Positions 41,596 through 51,016 of a stretch of 64,000 nt of DNA are shown in pieces (positions within the stretch are counted from its first letter, which is position 1; each line of letters starts with the position of its first letter). Made by a program: the position numbers and the translations under genes. The stretch comes from JAAYUJ01 sp963698165. Its GTDB lineage: Bacteria; Desulfobacterota; Syntrophobacteria; Syntrophobacterales; Syntrophobacteraceae. The DNA lies in the NCBI GenBank assembly GCA_963698165.1, contig CAVOPT010000009.1, positions 310,001-374,000 of the forward strand, in the 5' to 3' direction. The notes beneath the pieces were generated by a model that was given only the letters and a program-made list of their open reading frames with translations, ran no database searches and was not told the origin of the DNA.

Positions 41596-42300
41596 ACACG
41601 CCTTCCGTCAATGGGGGCGGCTGCGTTTCCTGCAACGGATGATAAGCTGGTCCGCCTGGCATCGCGACGCTTGCAAGAAGCAGGAGTTACAGTGAGCAAC
41701 CCTATTGCAGTGGCTCAAAAAGGAAATACACCAAGCTTGAGCAAGAAAGAACACAAGAGGAGATGAGAGAAACAGGTATTCGGGCTCTCACCGCGCATGT
41801 CTGACCGGTCGGGATGATTCGGTTTCTTTCGCGGTTTGAAAAAGGCCGCGGAGATTAGACCGCAGAAAGAGAGCCGTGACTGGTTGATCTGGACATACAG
41901 ACCTTGGCGGCTGAGATTCAACGCTGGCAGCATGATTCTTACTCTTGAAAAGACAAGCACTACAGCTCGTTCCGTTGGGCTGATCAGTCTGAAGGTCACG
42001 TGTTGTACACCATTGCCGAAGCTGCCGCCACGAGTATCGAGCTAACTTGGATCACCCATTTCAGCCAGAGCAAGTTGAACCCAATACAATTAATAAATTC
42101 GGCATTTTAAATGAAAAGCAGATTCCTTATAACCCCTTCTCACTCAGTTGGAGAGTTCTGGGACTCGAGGCGCTGAGCTTTCACACCATCTCACATCCAC
42201 GAATTAGCTGTGAAGTGCAGGGTCCAAATGGACGATAGGATACCCGAGGCTGAATCGATTTGGCCGACACATATTTGGGCTAACGCATAGGAGGAAATCC
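41596..42300. other. Gene-less stretch upstream of the coiled-coil/OmpA/GTPase cluster
   Basis: About 700 bases. Short frames on both strands are not supported. The composition becomes AT-richer toward 42100, consistent with a promoter region for the following four-gene cluster, but no firm -35/-10 pair was identified. Confidence 0.4.
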
Positions 42301-43002
42301 ATGAACAGAACGGAAAAAGTGAAGCTGAATGTTTTAGGGGACGAGGGCCAGGGTTCCACTGTGGAGGGGGACTTAGCGGACATTTTCCCTCAGGAGAAAA
42401 AAGGAAATGGGAGTGCAGCTGAAGATTTGAGCCTGCATCAGAGTCCTGATGGCAACCTGTCCGAAATTGAAAGTGTGGTCAGGATTAGGGATATACTCTT
42501 CGGTGCTCAAATGCGGGAGTATGAAAAAAGGTTTTCCCGCCTGGAGGAACGCATATTCAAAGAAGTCAATGAGCTGAGAGATGAATCAAAAAAACGTTTT
42601 GAGTCTCTTGAGAACTATTTCAAGAGAGAGGCAGAATCCTTGAGTGCCCGTGTGAAGTCGGAGCAGGAGGATCGGAACGAATCGGTTCAAAAAGTCCTGG
42701 GAGATTTGAAAGATACAACCACGACATTCGAAAAAAGGGTCAATCAGTTGAATCAACAAGTCGGCAAAGAGGCAAGCGACCTCCGCCAGCAGATCTTGGA
42801 TCAGTCAAAGAATCTATCCGACTCAATTCGCGAAAAAAATGATGAATCTTCGGCTCAACTCAGAAAACTGGCTCAAGAGCTTCGAACGGACAAAGTCGAC
42901 CGCACTTCGCTCTCGGAGCTCCTTGTGCAAATGGCCATGCATTTGAACAATGACATGGCGCAGAAAATAGGCTTTGCAGCTAAGGATCGAACTAGTGCGT
43001 GA
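42301..43002 (+). CDS. Coiled-coil protein, first gene of a GTPase module
   Basis: 233 residues with a strong TAGGAGGAAATCC ribosome binding site. The first 55 residues are disordered and acidic. Residues 60-215 form a long coiled coil (YEKRFSRLEERIFKEVNELR, then FESLENYFKREAESLSARVK and RQQILDQSKNLSDSIREKND). There is no signal peptide or membrane span, so it is cytoplasmic. The next gene overlaps its end by 8 bases, implying tight co-translation and probably a physical partnership with the membrane OmpA-like protein. No enzymatic motif was seen. Confidence 0.75.
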   Translation: MNRTEKVKLNVLGDEGQGSTVEGDLADIFPQEKKGNGSAAEDLSLHQSPDGNLSEIESVVRIRDILFGAQMREYEKRFSRLEERIFKEVNELRDESKKRFESLENYFKREAESLSARVKSEQEDRNESVQKVLGDLKDTTTTFEKRVNQLNQQVGKEASDLRQQILDQSKNLSDSIREKNDESSAQLRKLAQELRTDKVDRTSLSELLVQMAMHLNNDMAQKIGFAAKDRTSA

Positions 43003-44953
43003 TCCATCCTCTGCTTTCGCTCCCATCACAATGCTGCGAAGGAATCAGCATTCTCATCCCGAGCAGGCATTGGCTGAGCTGCGCAATCTGCTCTTGGCCC
43101 CAGAACAGCTTCAGCTCAGAGAATTGCAGGAGCGATTAGATAACCCGAGCCTTCTTGCGAATGATGTCAGCAACGTTTTACCAGAAGCCATCGTTATCCG
43201 GACATCCCGGGACAGGAAGGTTGCCACAGCCCTGCAACCCACCATTGAGGAGTCGATCAAAGCATCGGTGACGAAAAATCCGCGGGTTCTTGTGAATGCG
43301 CTTTTTCCGGTAATGGGACCTGCCATCCGAAAGTCTATTTACTCCACGATCCTCGGGATGATTCAGTCGTTCAGCCAAGCCCTGGAATACAGTTTTTCCC
43401 TAAGAGGGATAAAATGGAGGCTGGAAGCCCTGAAGACTGGAAAACCGTTTGCAGAAATCGTTTTGCTACACACCCTCGTCTATCAGGTGGAACAGGTATT
43501 CTTGATTCACCAGAAAACCGCGTTGGTGCTTCAGCATGTGGTGGGCAAAGAGGCAACTGTTCAGGATCCCGACTTGGTCTCAGGAATGTTGACAGCCATT
43601 CAAGACTTTGTTCGAGATTCGTTTGGTGCGGAACAGGATGAGACGTTGGAAACCCTGCAGGTAGGTGGGGGTCGAAGTGTCTGGATTGAACAGGGTCCTG
43701 AGGCAATTCTGGCAGCAGTCATCCACGGAATTCCCCCGCAAGACCTTCGCCTAACCTTGCGTGAAACTCTGGAAAACATTCACTTGAGTTCGAGAGAGGC
43801 TCTCGATGCCTTCGACGGCAACACAGCACCGTTCGAAGCAACAAGAGACGCCTTGAACGATTGCTTAAAGTATCAATTAAGACCGAAGAAGCTTGCAGCG
43901 TTTCCTTTGTTGTGGTCTATCTTAGGGCTACTCGTGACCATCGCCTGCTGCTGGTCCATTTTTTCCTATCGAGAACATCAGCGATGGTCTCATTACCTGG
44001 AAAGGTTGCATGGCGAACCCGGAATTCTTGTTGCTGCAGCAGAAAAAAGATGGGGGAAGTATTACATTTCGGGTCTTCGCGATCCATTAGCTCCCGATCC
44101 GGCAAAGATGCTCGCTGAATCAGAGCTTAGACCTGACGAAGTCGTATTCTCGTGGAAACCTTTCCACTCTGTGTACCCGAAATATATGTTGGAAAGAATT
44201 GAAAATATACTCAATCCCCCGGAAACCGTTAACCTTAAACTGGAAAACGATATTCTGAGTGCCCACGGATCCGCTCCTCACCAGTGGATTGTTGAGAGTA
44301 GAAAGCTCGCGAAGGCCATACCCGGACTCCGTCAATACAAGGATGACGGCGTTACTGATCTTAGTCGGGTGGAGTTGGAAAGAATCGAGAAGTTACTCAA
44401 TCCCCCAGAAACCGTGAACCTTAATCTGGAAAACGATATCCTGAGTGCCCACGGATCCGCTCCTCATCAATGGATTGTTGAGAGTAGAAAGCTCGCGAAG
44501 GACATACCCGGACTCCGTCAGTATACGGATGATGGCGTTGCTGATCTTGAAGTGAAGGAAATGGAGATGGCCGCGCAGAGGGTGGGTCAACAATACCTGT
44601 TATTTCCCTCGAATCAAAAGTCTCTCTTACCTGGCCAGGAGGCAAAGGTGGAAGTGCTGGTTGGAGATATTGAGAGACTGCTCCGGCTGTCGCAGACTTT
44701 AGAGAAAAAGGCAGTGATTGAGATTATCGGGCACGCAGACAGCACCGGATCCGAAAGCACAAATATCCAGCTCAGCAAACAGCGCGCAGATGAAGTTCTT
44801 ACTCTGCTTATCCTGAGGGGCCTTCGAGAAAGGAATTTCACAACGCTTGCAGTCGGTTCCGGGGCAGCTTTGAGACCCGAGTTTATGGAATCTGACAGAG
44901 AACTCAACCGCAGCGCAACCTTCAGAGTTACTTTTACTGGTTATGCCAATTAG
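42995..44953 (+). CDS. Membrane protein with N-terminal conserved domain, duplicated 62-residue module and OmpA-like C-terminus
   Basis: 652 residues from the GTG at 42995 (TTG at 42974 is an alternative). Residues 20-300 form a conserved domain (LRELQERLDNPSLLANDVSN; VLVNALFPVMGPAIRKSIYS; FAEIVLLHTLVYQVEQVFLI) with no signal peptide, so it is probably cytoplasmic. One transmembrane segment (LWSILGLLVTIACCWSIF) follows, then BON-like periplasmic modules including a 62-residue tandem duplicate. Last comes an OmpA domain that binds peptidoglycan (IEIIGHADSTGSESTNIQLS). Proteins of this layout occur beside a small Rab-like GTPase, as here. Confidence 0.85.
   Translation: MRDPSSAFAPITMLRRNQHSHPEQALAELRNLLLAPEQLQLRELQERLDNPSLLANDVSNVLPEAIVIRTSRDRKVATALQPTIEESIKASVTKNPRVLVNALFPVMGPAIRKSIYSTILGMIQSFSQALEYSFSLRGIKWRLEALKTGKPFAEIVLLHTLVYQVEQVFLIHQKTALVLQHVVGKEATVQDPDLVSGMLTAIQDFVRDSFGAEQDETLETLQVGGGRSVWIEQGPEAILAAVIHGIPPQDLRLTLRETLENIHLSSREALDAFDGNTAPFEATRDALNDCLKYQLRPKKLAAFPLLWSILGLLVTIACCWSIFSYREHQRWSHYLERLHGEPGILVAAAEKRWGKYYISGLRDPLAPDPAKMLAESELRPDEVVFSWKPFHSVYPKYMLERIENILNPPETVNLKLENDILSAHGSAPHQWIVESRKLAKAIPGLRQYKDDGVTDLSRVELERIEKLLNPPETVNLNLENDILSAHGSAPHQWIVESRKLAKDIPGLRQYTDDGVADLEVKEMEMAAQRVGQQYLLFPSNQKSLLPGQEAKVEVLVGDIERLLRLSQTLEKKAVIEIIGHADSTGSESTNIQLSKQRADEVLTLLILRGLRERNFTTLAVGSGAALRPEFMESDRELNRSATFRVTFTGYAN
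44189..44560 (+). repeat. Tandem 186-bp coding duplication in the OmpA-like gene
   Basis: 44189-44374 and 44375-44560 encode two 62-residue copies (LERIENILNPPETVNLKLEN and LERIEKLLNPPETVNLNLEN at their starts) that differ at only a handful of positions. Confidence 0.85.
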
Positions 44954-44963
44954 AGGCCACTCC

Positions 44964-45467
44964 ATGTCCGCGATGAAGAAGAAAATCTGCATGTTGGGTG
45001 GCTTTGCTGTTGGGAAAACCAGTCTGGTTAGACGTTTCGTCAAGAGTATTTTTTCCGAAAAATATTTAACCACAGTGGGAGTGAAGATAGACAAGAAGGA
45101 AGTCATCGTCAGCGGGCGGGAAATGGATCTCATACTTTGGGATATCTACGGTGAGGATGAGTTTCAAAGTGTACAAACCTCTCACTTGCGGGGGGCCTCC
45201 GGCTATTTCCTGGTAGTTGACATAACCCGGAGGGTTACCCTGGATACAGCGTTTATGCTCCAGAAAAGAGCGGAAGAGACCATCGGCAAAGTTCCATTCG
45301 TTCTAGTCTTCAACAAATCCGACCTGGAGGATGAGTGCCAAATTGATAGCACCATCATAAGAGAGCTTTCCGGGAGTGATTTGTTGGTGGCACAAACGAG
45401 CGCGAAGACAGGCCATGGAGTGGAACAAGCGTTCATGACCCTTGCGGGAAAAATGATGGAGGGATGA
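44964..45467 (+). CDS. Rab/Ras-like small GTPase
   Basis: 167 residues from the ATG at 44964 (TTAGAGG upstream). An earlier ATG at 44943 overlaps the previous gene. P-loop GGFAVGKTSL, switch II WDIYGEDEF, guanine-specificity NKSD and TSAK are all present. It lacks lipid-anchor cysteines at the end. In switch II the glutamine that normally helps GTP hydrolysis is replaced (GED instead of GQE), so hydrolysis may be slow or depend on a partner. It sits directly after the OmpA-like membrane protein and before an HD-GYP gene, suggesting a switch for an envelope-linked process. Confidence 0.9.
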   Translation: MSAMKKKICMLGGFAVGKTSLVRRFVKSIFSEKYLTTVGVKIDKKEVIVSGREMDLILWDIYGEDEFQSVQTSHLRGASGYFLVVDITRRVTLDTAFMLQKRAEETIGKVPFVLVFNKSDLEDECQIDSTIIRELSGSDLLVAQTSAKTGHGVEQAFMTLAGKMMEG

Positions 45468-45635
45468 TCTCTGCCCTGCCGTTAACGTGAGGCTCATTCA
45501 CTCGGGCTCCCTTTCGAGCAGAACATTCAAACTCATAGGTCTGAGGGACCTCCGTGCAACATTTTCGAGGAGTATGCTCTGGCCGAAGGTTTCACATCGC
45601 CTTGACAAGCCCTTTCTCCCCTGGATTGGCATCAA

Positions 45636-46673
45636 ATGGAATCATCCATGCATGAAATCATTGCGGCCCTCGATGTTGTCGCCTTGGAACAATGTCAGAA
45701 TGATATCTTCCGACTGATCGGAAGTGAGCCGGATTGGATCAAGCGTTTTTGCCTGAACGGCGCCTGCGTGAAGCAGGGACCGGAACTGTGTGAGAACCTT
45801 CCCTACCTTAGAAATTTTATCGTGGACGCCGAATCTTTTTGGATGGAAAACAAAGCGGGACGCCTGAAATCAGGGGTATTCATCGAAGTTGATCTCTCAG
45901 GGAAAGAATGTGCGCTGGAGGCGACTGCAGTTTGCCTGGGGCAGAGGAGAATTCTTCTGATTGGGTTGCTTGGGGCCGATCACGAGGAAAGAACAAGTCT
46001 GCTGCAAAAGGCGAGGGAGACTATTCTCATCCGGGACTGGCTGGAAGAGGCAGTTCGGAAAAGAACCGAGGATATTCGCAGAAGAGAGGAAGAAATCGCC
46101 CTGCGTTTGGTCTGGGCATCGGAATCTCGCCATAAGGAAACGGGCAATCACGTTCGCCGGATCGGATTGTACTCCGAGACACTGGCAAGAGCGATTGGCT
46201 GGGAAAGCCAAAAAGTTGATGACATTCGAGTCGCAGCCTGTATGCACGACATAGGGAAAATCGGCATACCAGATGGCATACTCTGCAAACCCGGTAAGTT
46301 ATCACCTCAAGAATTTGAAATAATGAAGAGCCATACCGAGATTGGGGCAAAGATACTCAAGGACTCGGACGTGCCTTTGCTTCAAATGGCAAGGGAAATT
46401 GCGCTTTGCCACCACGAAAGATGGGATGGCTCCGGTTATCCCCATGGACTCGCTGCGTATGAGATCCCAGAGAGTGGACGTATTGTCGCTATTGCGGACG
46501 TATATGACGCCTTGGTGCATGAACGCATATACAAGGCTGCAGTCTCTGAGGAGGAGGCAGTCGCAATCATGCATAAAGAACAGGGCAAACACTTTGATCC
46601 AGAGATCCTCGAATCTTTCCTCGATTTGCTGCCCAGTTTTCGTCGAATTCGTGAAGATTTCGCCGGATCGTGA
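45636..46673 (+). CDS. HD-GYP domain protein (cyclic di-GMP phosphodiesterase type)
   Basis: 345 residues. An N-terminal PAS-like or GAF-like sensor part (residues 1-125) is followed by a coiled segment (EEAVRKRTEDIRRREEEIAL) and an HD-GYP domain. The metal-site motif is CMHDIGKIG, followed by IMKSHTEIGAKILKD, ALCHHERWDGSGYPHGL and IVAIADVYDALVHER. HD-GYP enzymes hydrolyse c-di-GMP. It lies 168 bases after the GTPase in the same direction and probably belongs to the same functional unit. All expected HD and GYP residues are there, so it is likely active. Confidence 0.9.
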   Translation: MESSMHEIIAALDVVALEQCQNDIFRLIGSEPDWIKRFCLNGACVKQGPELCENLPYLRNFIVDAESFWMENKAGRLKSGVFIEVDLSGKECALEATAVCLGQRRILLIGLLGADHEERTSLLQKARETILIRDWLEEAVRKRTEDIRRREEEIALRLVWASESRHKETGNHVRRIGLYSETLARAIGWESQKVDDIRVAACMHDIGKIGIPDGILCKPGKLSPQEFEIMKSHTEIGAKILKDSDVPLLQMAREIALCHHERWDGSGYPHGLAAYEIPESGRIVAIADVYDALVHERIYKAAVSEEEAVAIMHKEQGKHFDPEILESFLDLLPSFRRIREDFAGS

Positions 46674-46739
46674 AACGCATTGATCCACGCTCACAAAGTA
46701 TGCGTGGCGGGCGTACCCGGCGGAAAATCGAATACGAAA

Positions 46740-47096
46740 CCTTCAAAACCCTCAAGAACTGGTGAGCTATCGCCATGGCCACAAAGCCAACCGCCCCAAC
46801 TGGGTCATCAAATGCTCAAGCTGGGGTATCATAAGAAGACCCACAATGGGATCGATGCCCAGTTGTCCTCTTCCACAGCTGGGTCGCAAACGACTGTTTG
46901 GTCGCCAAGATGGTCGAGATAGGCTACGGGGTCATCTGCCGGCTCCAAGCCACACAAGCCCGGTACACGTTCCAGGGCAAACACATGGACACTCAAACTT
47001 TGGCATGAGGTGGCGGGACACCATCTCCAAATCGCTCCAGGTTGGACGATTGAGAGTGACATACGCCAAAAACATTAAACCCATTTGCGAAACTTT
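46740..47096 (+). pseudogene. Degenerate transposase remnant
   Basis: Pieces of a DDE transposase are spread over three frames. One reads VVLFHSWVANDCLVAKMVEI then GYGVICRLQATQARYTFQGK. Another gives LKLWHEVAGHHLQIAPGWTI, and an upstream piece reads ELVSYRHGHKANRPNW. The H-S-W-V-A segment corresponds to the usual D-S-W-F/Y transposase motif with the catalytic Asp changed. There is no intact frame. The family cannot be fixed. Confidence 0.45.
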
Positions 47097-47169
47097 AGTC
47101 ATTTGGAATAGCCACGAAAACGAAAAGGTCCATTTTCCCACGGAACAGGGTGGCCCTTGAAGTTGCGTC

Positions 47170-47233
47170 GCCGTGGAAGGCGACGCTACCATAGCGCCTG
47201 CGACCGATTCACGGTAGCGCGGCCTTCCACGGC
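47170..47233. repeat. Imperfect 21-bp inverted repeat (REP/MITE-like hairpin)
   Basis: GCCGTGGAAGGCGACGCTACC (split here as GCCGTGGAAGG and CGACGCTACC) at 47170-47190 is mirrored by GGTAGCGCGG and CCTTCCACGGC at 47213-47233, with 19 of 21 pairs. It follows the transposase remnant and lacks a T-run, so a mobile or REP-like origin is more likely than a terminator. Confidence 0.55.
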
Positions 47234-47375
47234 CGTGCTTAACTTTAATTGCGCATAAGCCCTTAATCTCCTCCCATCCCCAAGGCAGGCTCTAAGCAAT
47301 ACCACGGCCGCCCACGGGCCTCGGTTGCCGGGGGGTACCCCCTCACCTTGGGCAGAAAGTAGGGATTGATTGGTG

Positions 47376-47850
47376 TCACCCGGATGTCGAAAACTTGAAC
47401 CGGAACGTGAGGAGGAGTCCCAGGAGTAAAGCGGCGGAGGAACAGACCAGCGTCCTCTGAACGCCTATGTGGGATGCCACGGTGCCCCACAGCAGGCTTC
47501 CTCCGGCCATCCCCCCGAAGAAGACCAGCATGTAGGTGGCGAGGGCCCTTCCCCGCATCCGGGACGGGACGGAAGTCTGCACCGTGCTGTTCAAATTGGA
47601 GAGGAGTGCCAGCCATGCAGCTCCTCCCAGAATGAGGACGGCGCACAAAACGGGAAACTCGCGAAAGCGGGAGAGAGTGGAGAGGACCGCGGAAAAGAGG
47701 ATGGTCGCCACGGTCACCACGCTGTCAACGGTGGCGCGGCGGCGAAAAGCGGGGAGAGCCAGGGCTCCAGCGACGGCCCCCACCCCGAAAGAGCCGACCA
47801 GCAGACCGTAGTGGACCGAATCCAGTCCCAGTTCACGTTTGGCAAGGAGA
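47376..47850 (-). CDS. MFS exporter, C-terminal half (after frameshift)
   Basis: This frame continues the transporter at 47833-48621 (LLAKRELGLDSVHYGLLVGS, then VGAVAGALALPAFRRRATVD, hydrophobic helices and TYMLVFFGGMAGGSLLWGTV). It supplies transmembrane helices 7-12. The junction is a one-base deficit in CTTCCCTCTCC near 47850. The frame ends at 47376 with FRFKFSTSG. No independent start is convincing. Confidence 0.75.
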
Positions 47851-48621
47851 GGGAAGGAGGGCCATGAGGCAACTGGCCCCTACGGTGAAGGCGGCCGTGC
47901 GGGAGAGAACGGCGCGCATCAAGGGAGAGCGGACGACGAATTCAAATCCGTCGCGAATGGATCCCAGGACCTGACGGCCCTGAGGATTGACGGGTCGGCG
48001 AGGACTGTGCCATGTCAGGAGAACGCATATGACGCCCACATAGGTCGCCGCATTGATGAGAAAAGCCGCTCCAAACCCGGCAGCGCCTATCACCACTCCG
48101 CTCAGGGCCGGCCCGACGGACCGGGCGATGTTGAAATTGGCACTGTTCAGGGCCACTGCCGACGGGATTTGCAGTGGTTCCACCAATTCAGGAACCATCG
48201 CCTGCCACGCGGGAGCGTTCAAGGCGGTCCCCAGGCCCAGGAACAGGGTGAGAAGAAGAAGGACTAAGGGCGTCGTCCAGTCCATGACCGTGAGTATCCC
48301 CAGAAGAGCCGCCGAGGAGAGCATCCAGCATTGAGTGAAGAGGATGAGCCTTCGCCTGTCAAAAATATCGGCGAGGGCTCCAGCGGGCAGCGCGAGCAGG
48401 AAGATGGGAAGGCTCACCGCCGTTTGCACCATGGATACCATGAGGGCATCGGGGGCGATGGAGGCCATGAGCCATGCAGCCGCCGTGCTCTGCATCCAGG
48501 TTCCGATGTTGGAAATCAGCGTGGCCATCCAGAGAGCACGAAAGACCGGACGCCGCAAGGGCGACCAGGGGCCTGTCCCGAGAATTCGGGGACTCACCGT
48601 GGCTCTCTCCTCCGTGAACAA
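47833..48621 (-). CDS. MFS exporter (EntS/MFS_3-like), N-terminal half
   Basis: 262 residues with about six transmembrane helices: ALWMATLISNIGTWMQSTAA is the conserved start of MFS_3 exporters, then LALPAGALADIFDRRRLILF (motif A) and RSVGPALSGVVIGAAGFGAA. This group exports siderophores or drugs. The last few residues (PSPCQT) are out of frame; one indel near 47850 links it to the other half for a normal protein of about 415 residues. No siderophore genes are nearby, so the substrate is unknown. Confidence 0.82.
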   Translation of the reverse strand: MFTEERATVSPRILGTGPWSPLRRPVFRALWMATLISNIGTWMQSTAAAWLMASIAPDALMVSMVQTAVSLPIFLLALPAGALADIFDRRRLILFTQCWMLSSAALLGILTVMDWTTPLVLLLLTLFLGLGTALNAPAWQAMVPELVEPLQIPSAVALNSANFNIARSVGPALSGVVIGAAGFGAAFLINAATYVGVICVLLTWHSPRRPVNPQGRQVLGSIRDGFEFVVRSPLMRAVLSRTAAFTVGASCLMALLPSPCQT

Positions 48622-48843
48622 TCATGCTCCTTTCGCTGGTTTGGACACCTAATGTCGCAATCGAAACCGTAGCAGTGGCATCGATAGCAAACCTGCAGGG
48701 ATAGAACGAAATGCTCGAGTGAAAGCAGGCATAACCATGGCACAATCATCAGAAGTGTCGTATCACTGTCATCATCCTCACGGTATCCGCCCCGGCCTCC
48801 TGAAGGGCCGGCCTTCTCCCTGGAGAACCGGGATAAACTGCTG

Positions 48844-49569
48844 ATGCGCATTGCGATCGTATCGGACATACATGGAAATCTCGAAGCCTTCCAGGAAGTC
48901 CTCCAGGACATCGGGCATGCCCGCGCGGACCGGCTTGTATCCCTTGGGGACAACATCGGATATGGGCCGGACCCGGACCAGGTGCTCCGCCTGGTTCATG
49001 GAAACGGGATCCGGTCTGTCATGGGCAATCATGAACTGGGGCTTGTCGAACCTTCCTACCTCAATTGGTTCAACGCGTCGGCCCGCAGGTCCCTTCTCCT
49101 GACGGGCAAACTCCTCTCCTCCTGGGGCAGGGAGTTCATCGCCACCTTGAGGCCGACGCTTGAAGTACCTTCAAGCCTCCTGGTCCACGGATTCCCGCCG
49201 GATTCCATCACCACATACCTCTTCCAGGTGCCCGAGGAACAACTGCTCCGCCACTTTGCCGAATCGCCTCACAGGGTAACCTTTGTGGGACACACCCACG
49301 AACTGGGAATGATCGCCTGCCCCGGAAAGCGCATCGAACACCTGCCCCTCAGGGAGGGTCTAACCCATCTGAGGGAAGGTCACAAGTACATCGTCAATGC
49401 GGGAAGCGTCGGACAGCCCCGGGACGGAAACAACCGGGCAAAGTACCTCATTTTCGACGACACCGCGTTCTCCCTTGAGGTCCGCTTCATCCCTTACGAC
49501 ATTGAAAGGACCGCCCGGAAGATCCTGGAATTGGGCTTTCCGCCGGTCAATGCGCATCGCCTGTGGTAG
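48844..49569 (+). CDS. Metallophosphatase (YfcE/PrpE-like)
   Basis: 241 residues. Motifs of the calcineurin-like metallophosphoesterase fold appear in order: SDIHGN (residues 7-12), SLGDNIGYG, VMGNHE, VGHTHE and NAGSVGQPRDG. The short length and DIHGN start match the bacterial YfcE/ApaH-related phosphodiesterase or protein phosphatase group. It ends 22 bases before a Ser/Thr protein kinase gene in the same direction, so the two may act as an opposing pair. That is inferred from position. Substrates could be phosphoproteins or small phosphodiesters. Confidence 0.88.
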   Translation: MRIAIVSDIHGNLEAFQEVLQDIGHARADRLVSLGDNIGYGPDPDQVLRLVHGNGIRSVMGNHELGLVEPSYLNWFNASARRSLLLTGKLLSSWGREFIATLRPTLEVPSSLLVHGFPPDSITTYLFQVPEEQLLRHFAESPHRVTFVGHTHELGMIACPGKRIEHLPLREGLTHLREGHKYIVNAGSVGQPRDGNNRAKYLIFDDTAFSLEVRFIPYDIERTARKILELGFPPVNAHRLW

Positions 49570-49591
49570 TTGAAGAGCGAAGGGACACTCC

Positions 49592-50968
49592 TTGAAGACC
49601 ATCGGGAAATACGAAATCCACGGCCTCTTGGGCAGAGGCGGGATGAGCGTGGTTTACAAAGCCCGGCTTCCGGTGGTGAGAAAGCTGGTGGCTCTGAAGC
49701 TCCTGTCCCCTCACGAACACCTCATCCAGCTCCTGGGTTGGCAGGAATTGGAGCGGCGCTTCATCCTGGAAGCGACCAGCTTGGCCTCGCTCCGCCATCC
49801 CCACGTGGTGGAGCTCCTCGATTTCGACACCGCGGGAGGCCGTCCTTTCTTCACCATGGAGTATTACTACCAGAACCTGGGCCTCATCATGGGGGAGGAG
49901 GCCCGCTCCGAGACCCCCTGCAGGATTCTGGGCCTGGACAAGATCATTCACTACGGACGCCAGATCTGTCTGGGGCTTGCCCGCCTACACAGGGCAGGCA
50001 TGGTCCACAGGGACATCAAGCCACACAACCTTCTCATAACCGACGAGGATCAGCTGAAGCTTTGTGACTTCGGCCTCTCCAAGCTTCGAGGAGAAACGCG
50101 GGGCCTGGGCCGCGGCCTCCTGGTGGGCTCCCCATACTACGCAGCGCCGGAGCAGGAAAGGGACCCGGAGAGCGTCGACCTCCGGGCGGACATTTATTCC
50201 CTGGGCGTGGTCCTCCACCGTATGCTGACGGGCTTTCTTCCCGTTGAAGGAGCGCCGGCTCCAGGCCAAATCCACCCGGACGCCGATGCCTCATGGGATG
50301 AATTCGTCTTTCAAGCCTTGTCCCACGGAAAAGACGGCCGGTTCCCGTCGGCCACGGCCATGCTCGTGGCCCTCGAGGGACTCGAGGATCGATGGGAGCG
50401 CAAGAAGCGGGACTTCTGCACGGCTTTTCCCACGGGGAAAGAGAGTCTCCCGCGGGAGTCCTCTTCGAGCCCGCCACCCAGGAGCCAACCCCTCAAGGTT
50501 GGACCTCAAGATGCCCAGGAGATCTTCGGGTGCGACTCCCTGGGCAGACCTCGCCGCCATGCCGACCACCATTACGCTGTGGCGCCTGGCGATGAACTGG
50601 TGATGGACCAGGCCACGGGACTCATCTGGCAGCGGTCGGGCTCCCCCGACCCCCTCGAGTGGCGGGAGGCCGGATGTTACGTTGCTTCCCTCAACGCTTC
50701 GGGCCATGGGGGCTTGAACCGCTGGCGCGTTCCCACGGTGAATGAGCTTTTCTCCACACTCGATCCCTTCACCTTTGGAGAAAACGACTGCATCGATGCC
50801 ATCTTCGACCGGGGAATGAGATGGCTTTGGAGCTCCGACAGGCGCTCGTTTTCCGCGGCCTGGTATGTGGACACGGAATTGGGTTTTGCCGGATGGGGCG
50901 ATTTCACCTGCCGGTATCATGTGCGCGCGGTGTGTGATCGGAGCGGCGGGGTATCGGGTTGTGACTGA
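49592..50968 (+). CDS. Ser/Thr protein kinase with C-terminal DUF1566-like domain
   Basis: 458 residues from a TTG start (AAGGGA upstream). Residues 1-270 are a Hanks-type kinase: glycine loop GRGGMSVVYKA, catalytic loop MVHRDIKPHN, CDFGLSK, and SPYYAAPEQERDPESVDLRA. A Pro/Ser-rich linker follows. The last 125 residues (VMDQATGLIWQRSGSPDPLE; NRWRVPTVNELFSTLDPF; HVRAVCD) form a DUF1566/Fib_succ-type domain, normally extracellular or in outer-surface proteins, yet there is no transmembrane segment between the two domains. It is paired with the metallophosphatase upstream. Confidence 0.9.
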   Translation: MKTIGKYEIHGLLGRGGMSVVYKARLPVVRKLVALKLLSPHEHLIQLLGWQELERRFILEATSLASLRHPHVVELLDFDTAGGRPFFTMEYYYQNLGLIMGEEARSETPCRILGLDKIIHYGRQICLGLARLHRAGMVHRDIKPHNLLITDEDQLKLCDFGLSKLRGETRGLGRGLLVGSPYYAAPEQERDPESVDLRADIYSLGVVLHRMLTGFLPVEGAPAPGQIHPDADASWDEFVFQALSHGKDGRFPSATAMLVALEGLEDRWERKKRDFCTAFPTGKESLPRESSSSPPPRSQPLKVGPQDAQEIFGCDSLGRPRRHADHHYAVAPGDELVMDQATGLIWQRSGSPDPLEWREAGCYVASLNASGHGGLNRWRVPTVNELFSTLDPFTFGENDCIDAIFDRGMRWLWSSDRRSFSAAWYVDTELGFAGWGDFTCRYHVRAVCDRSGGVSGCD

Positions 50969-51016
50969 GGTGAAAGAGCTCATTCGGGGACACCCCCCCA
51001 AGCGAATGAACTTCAG

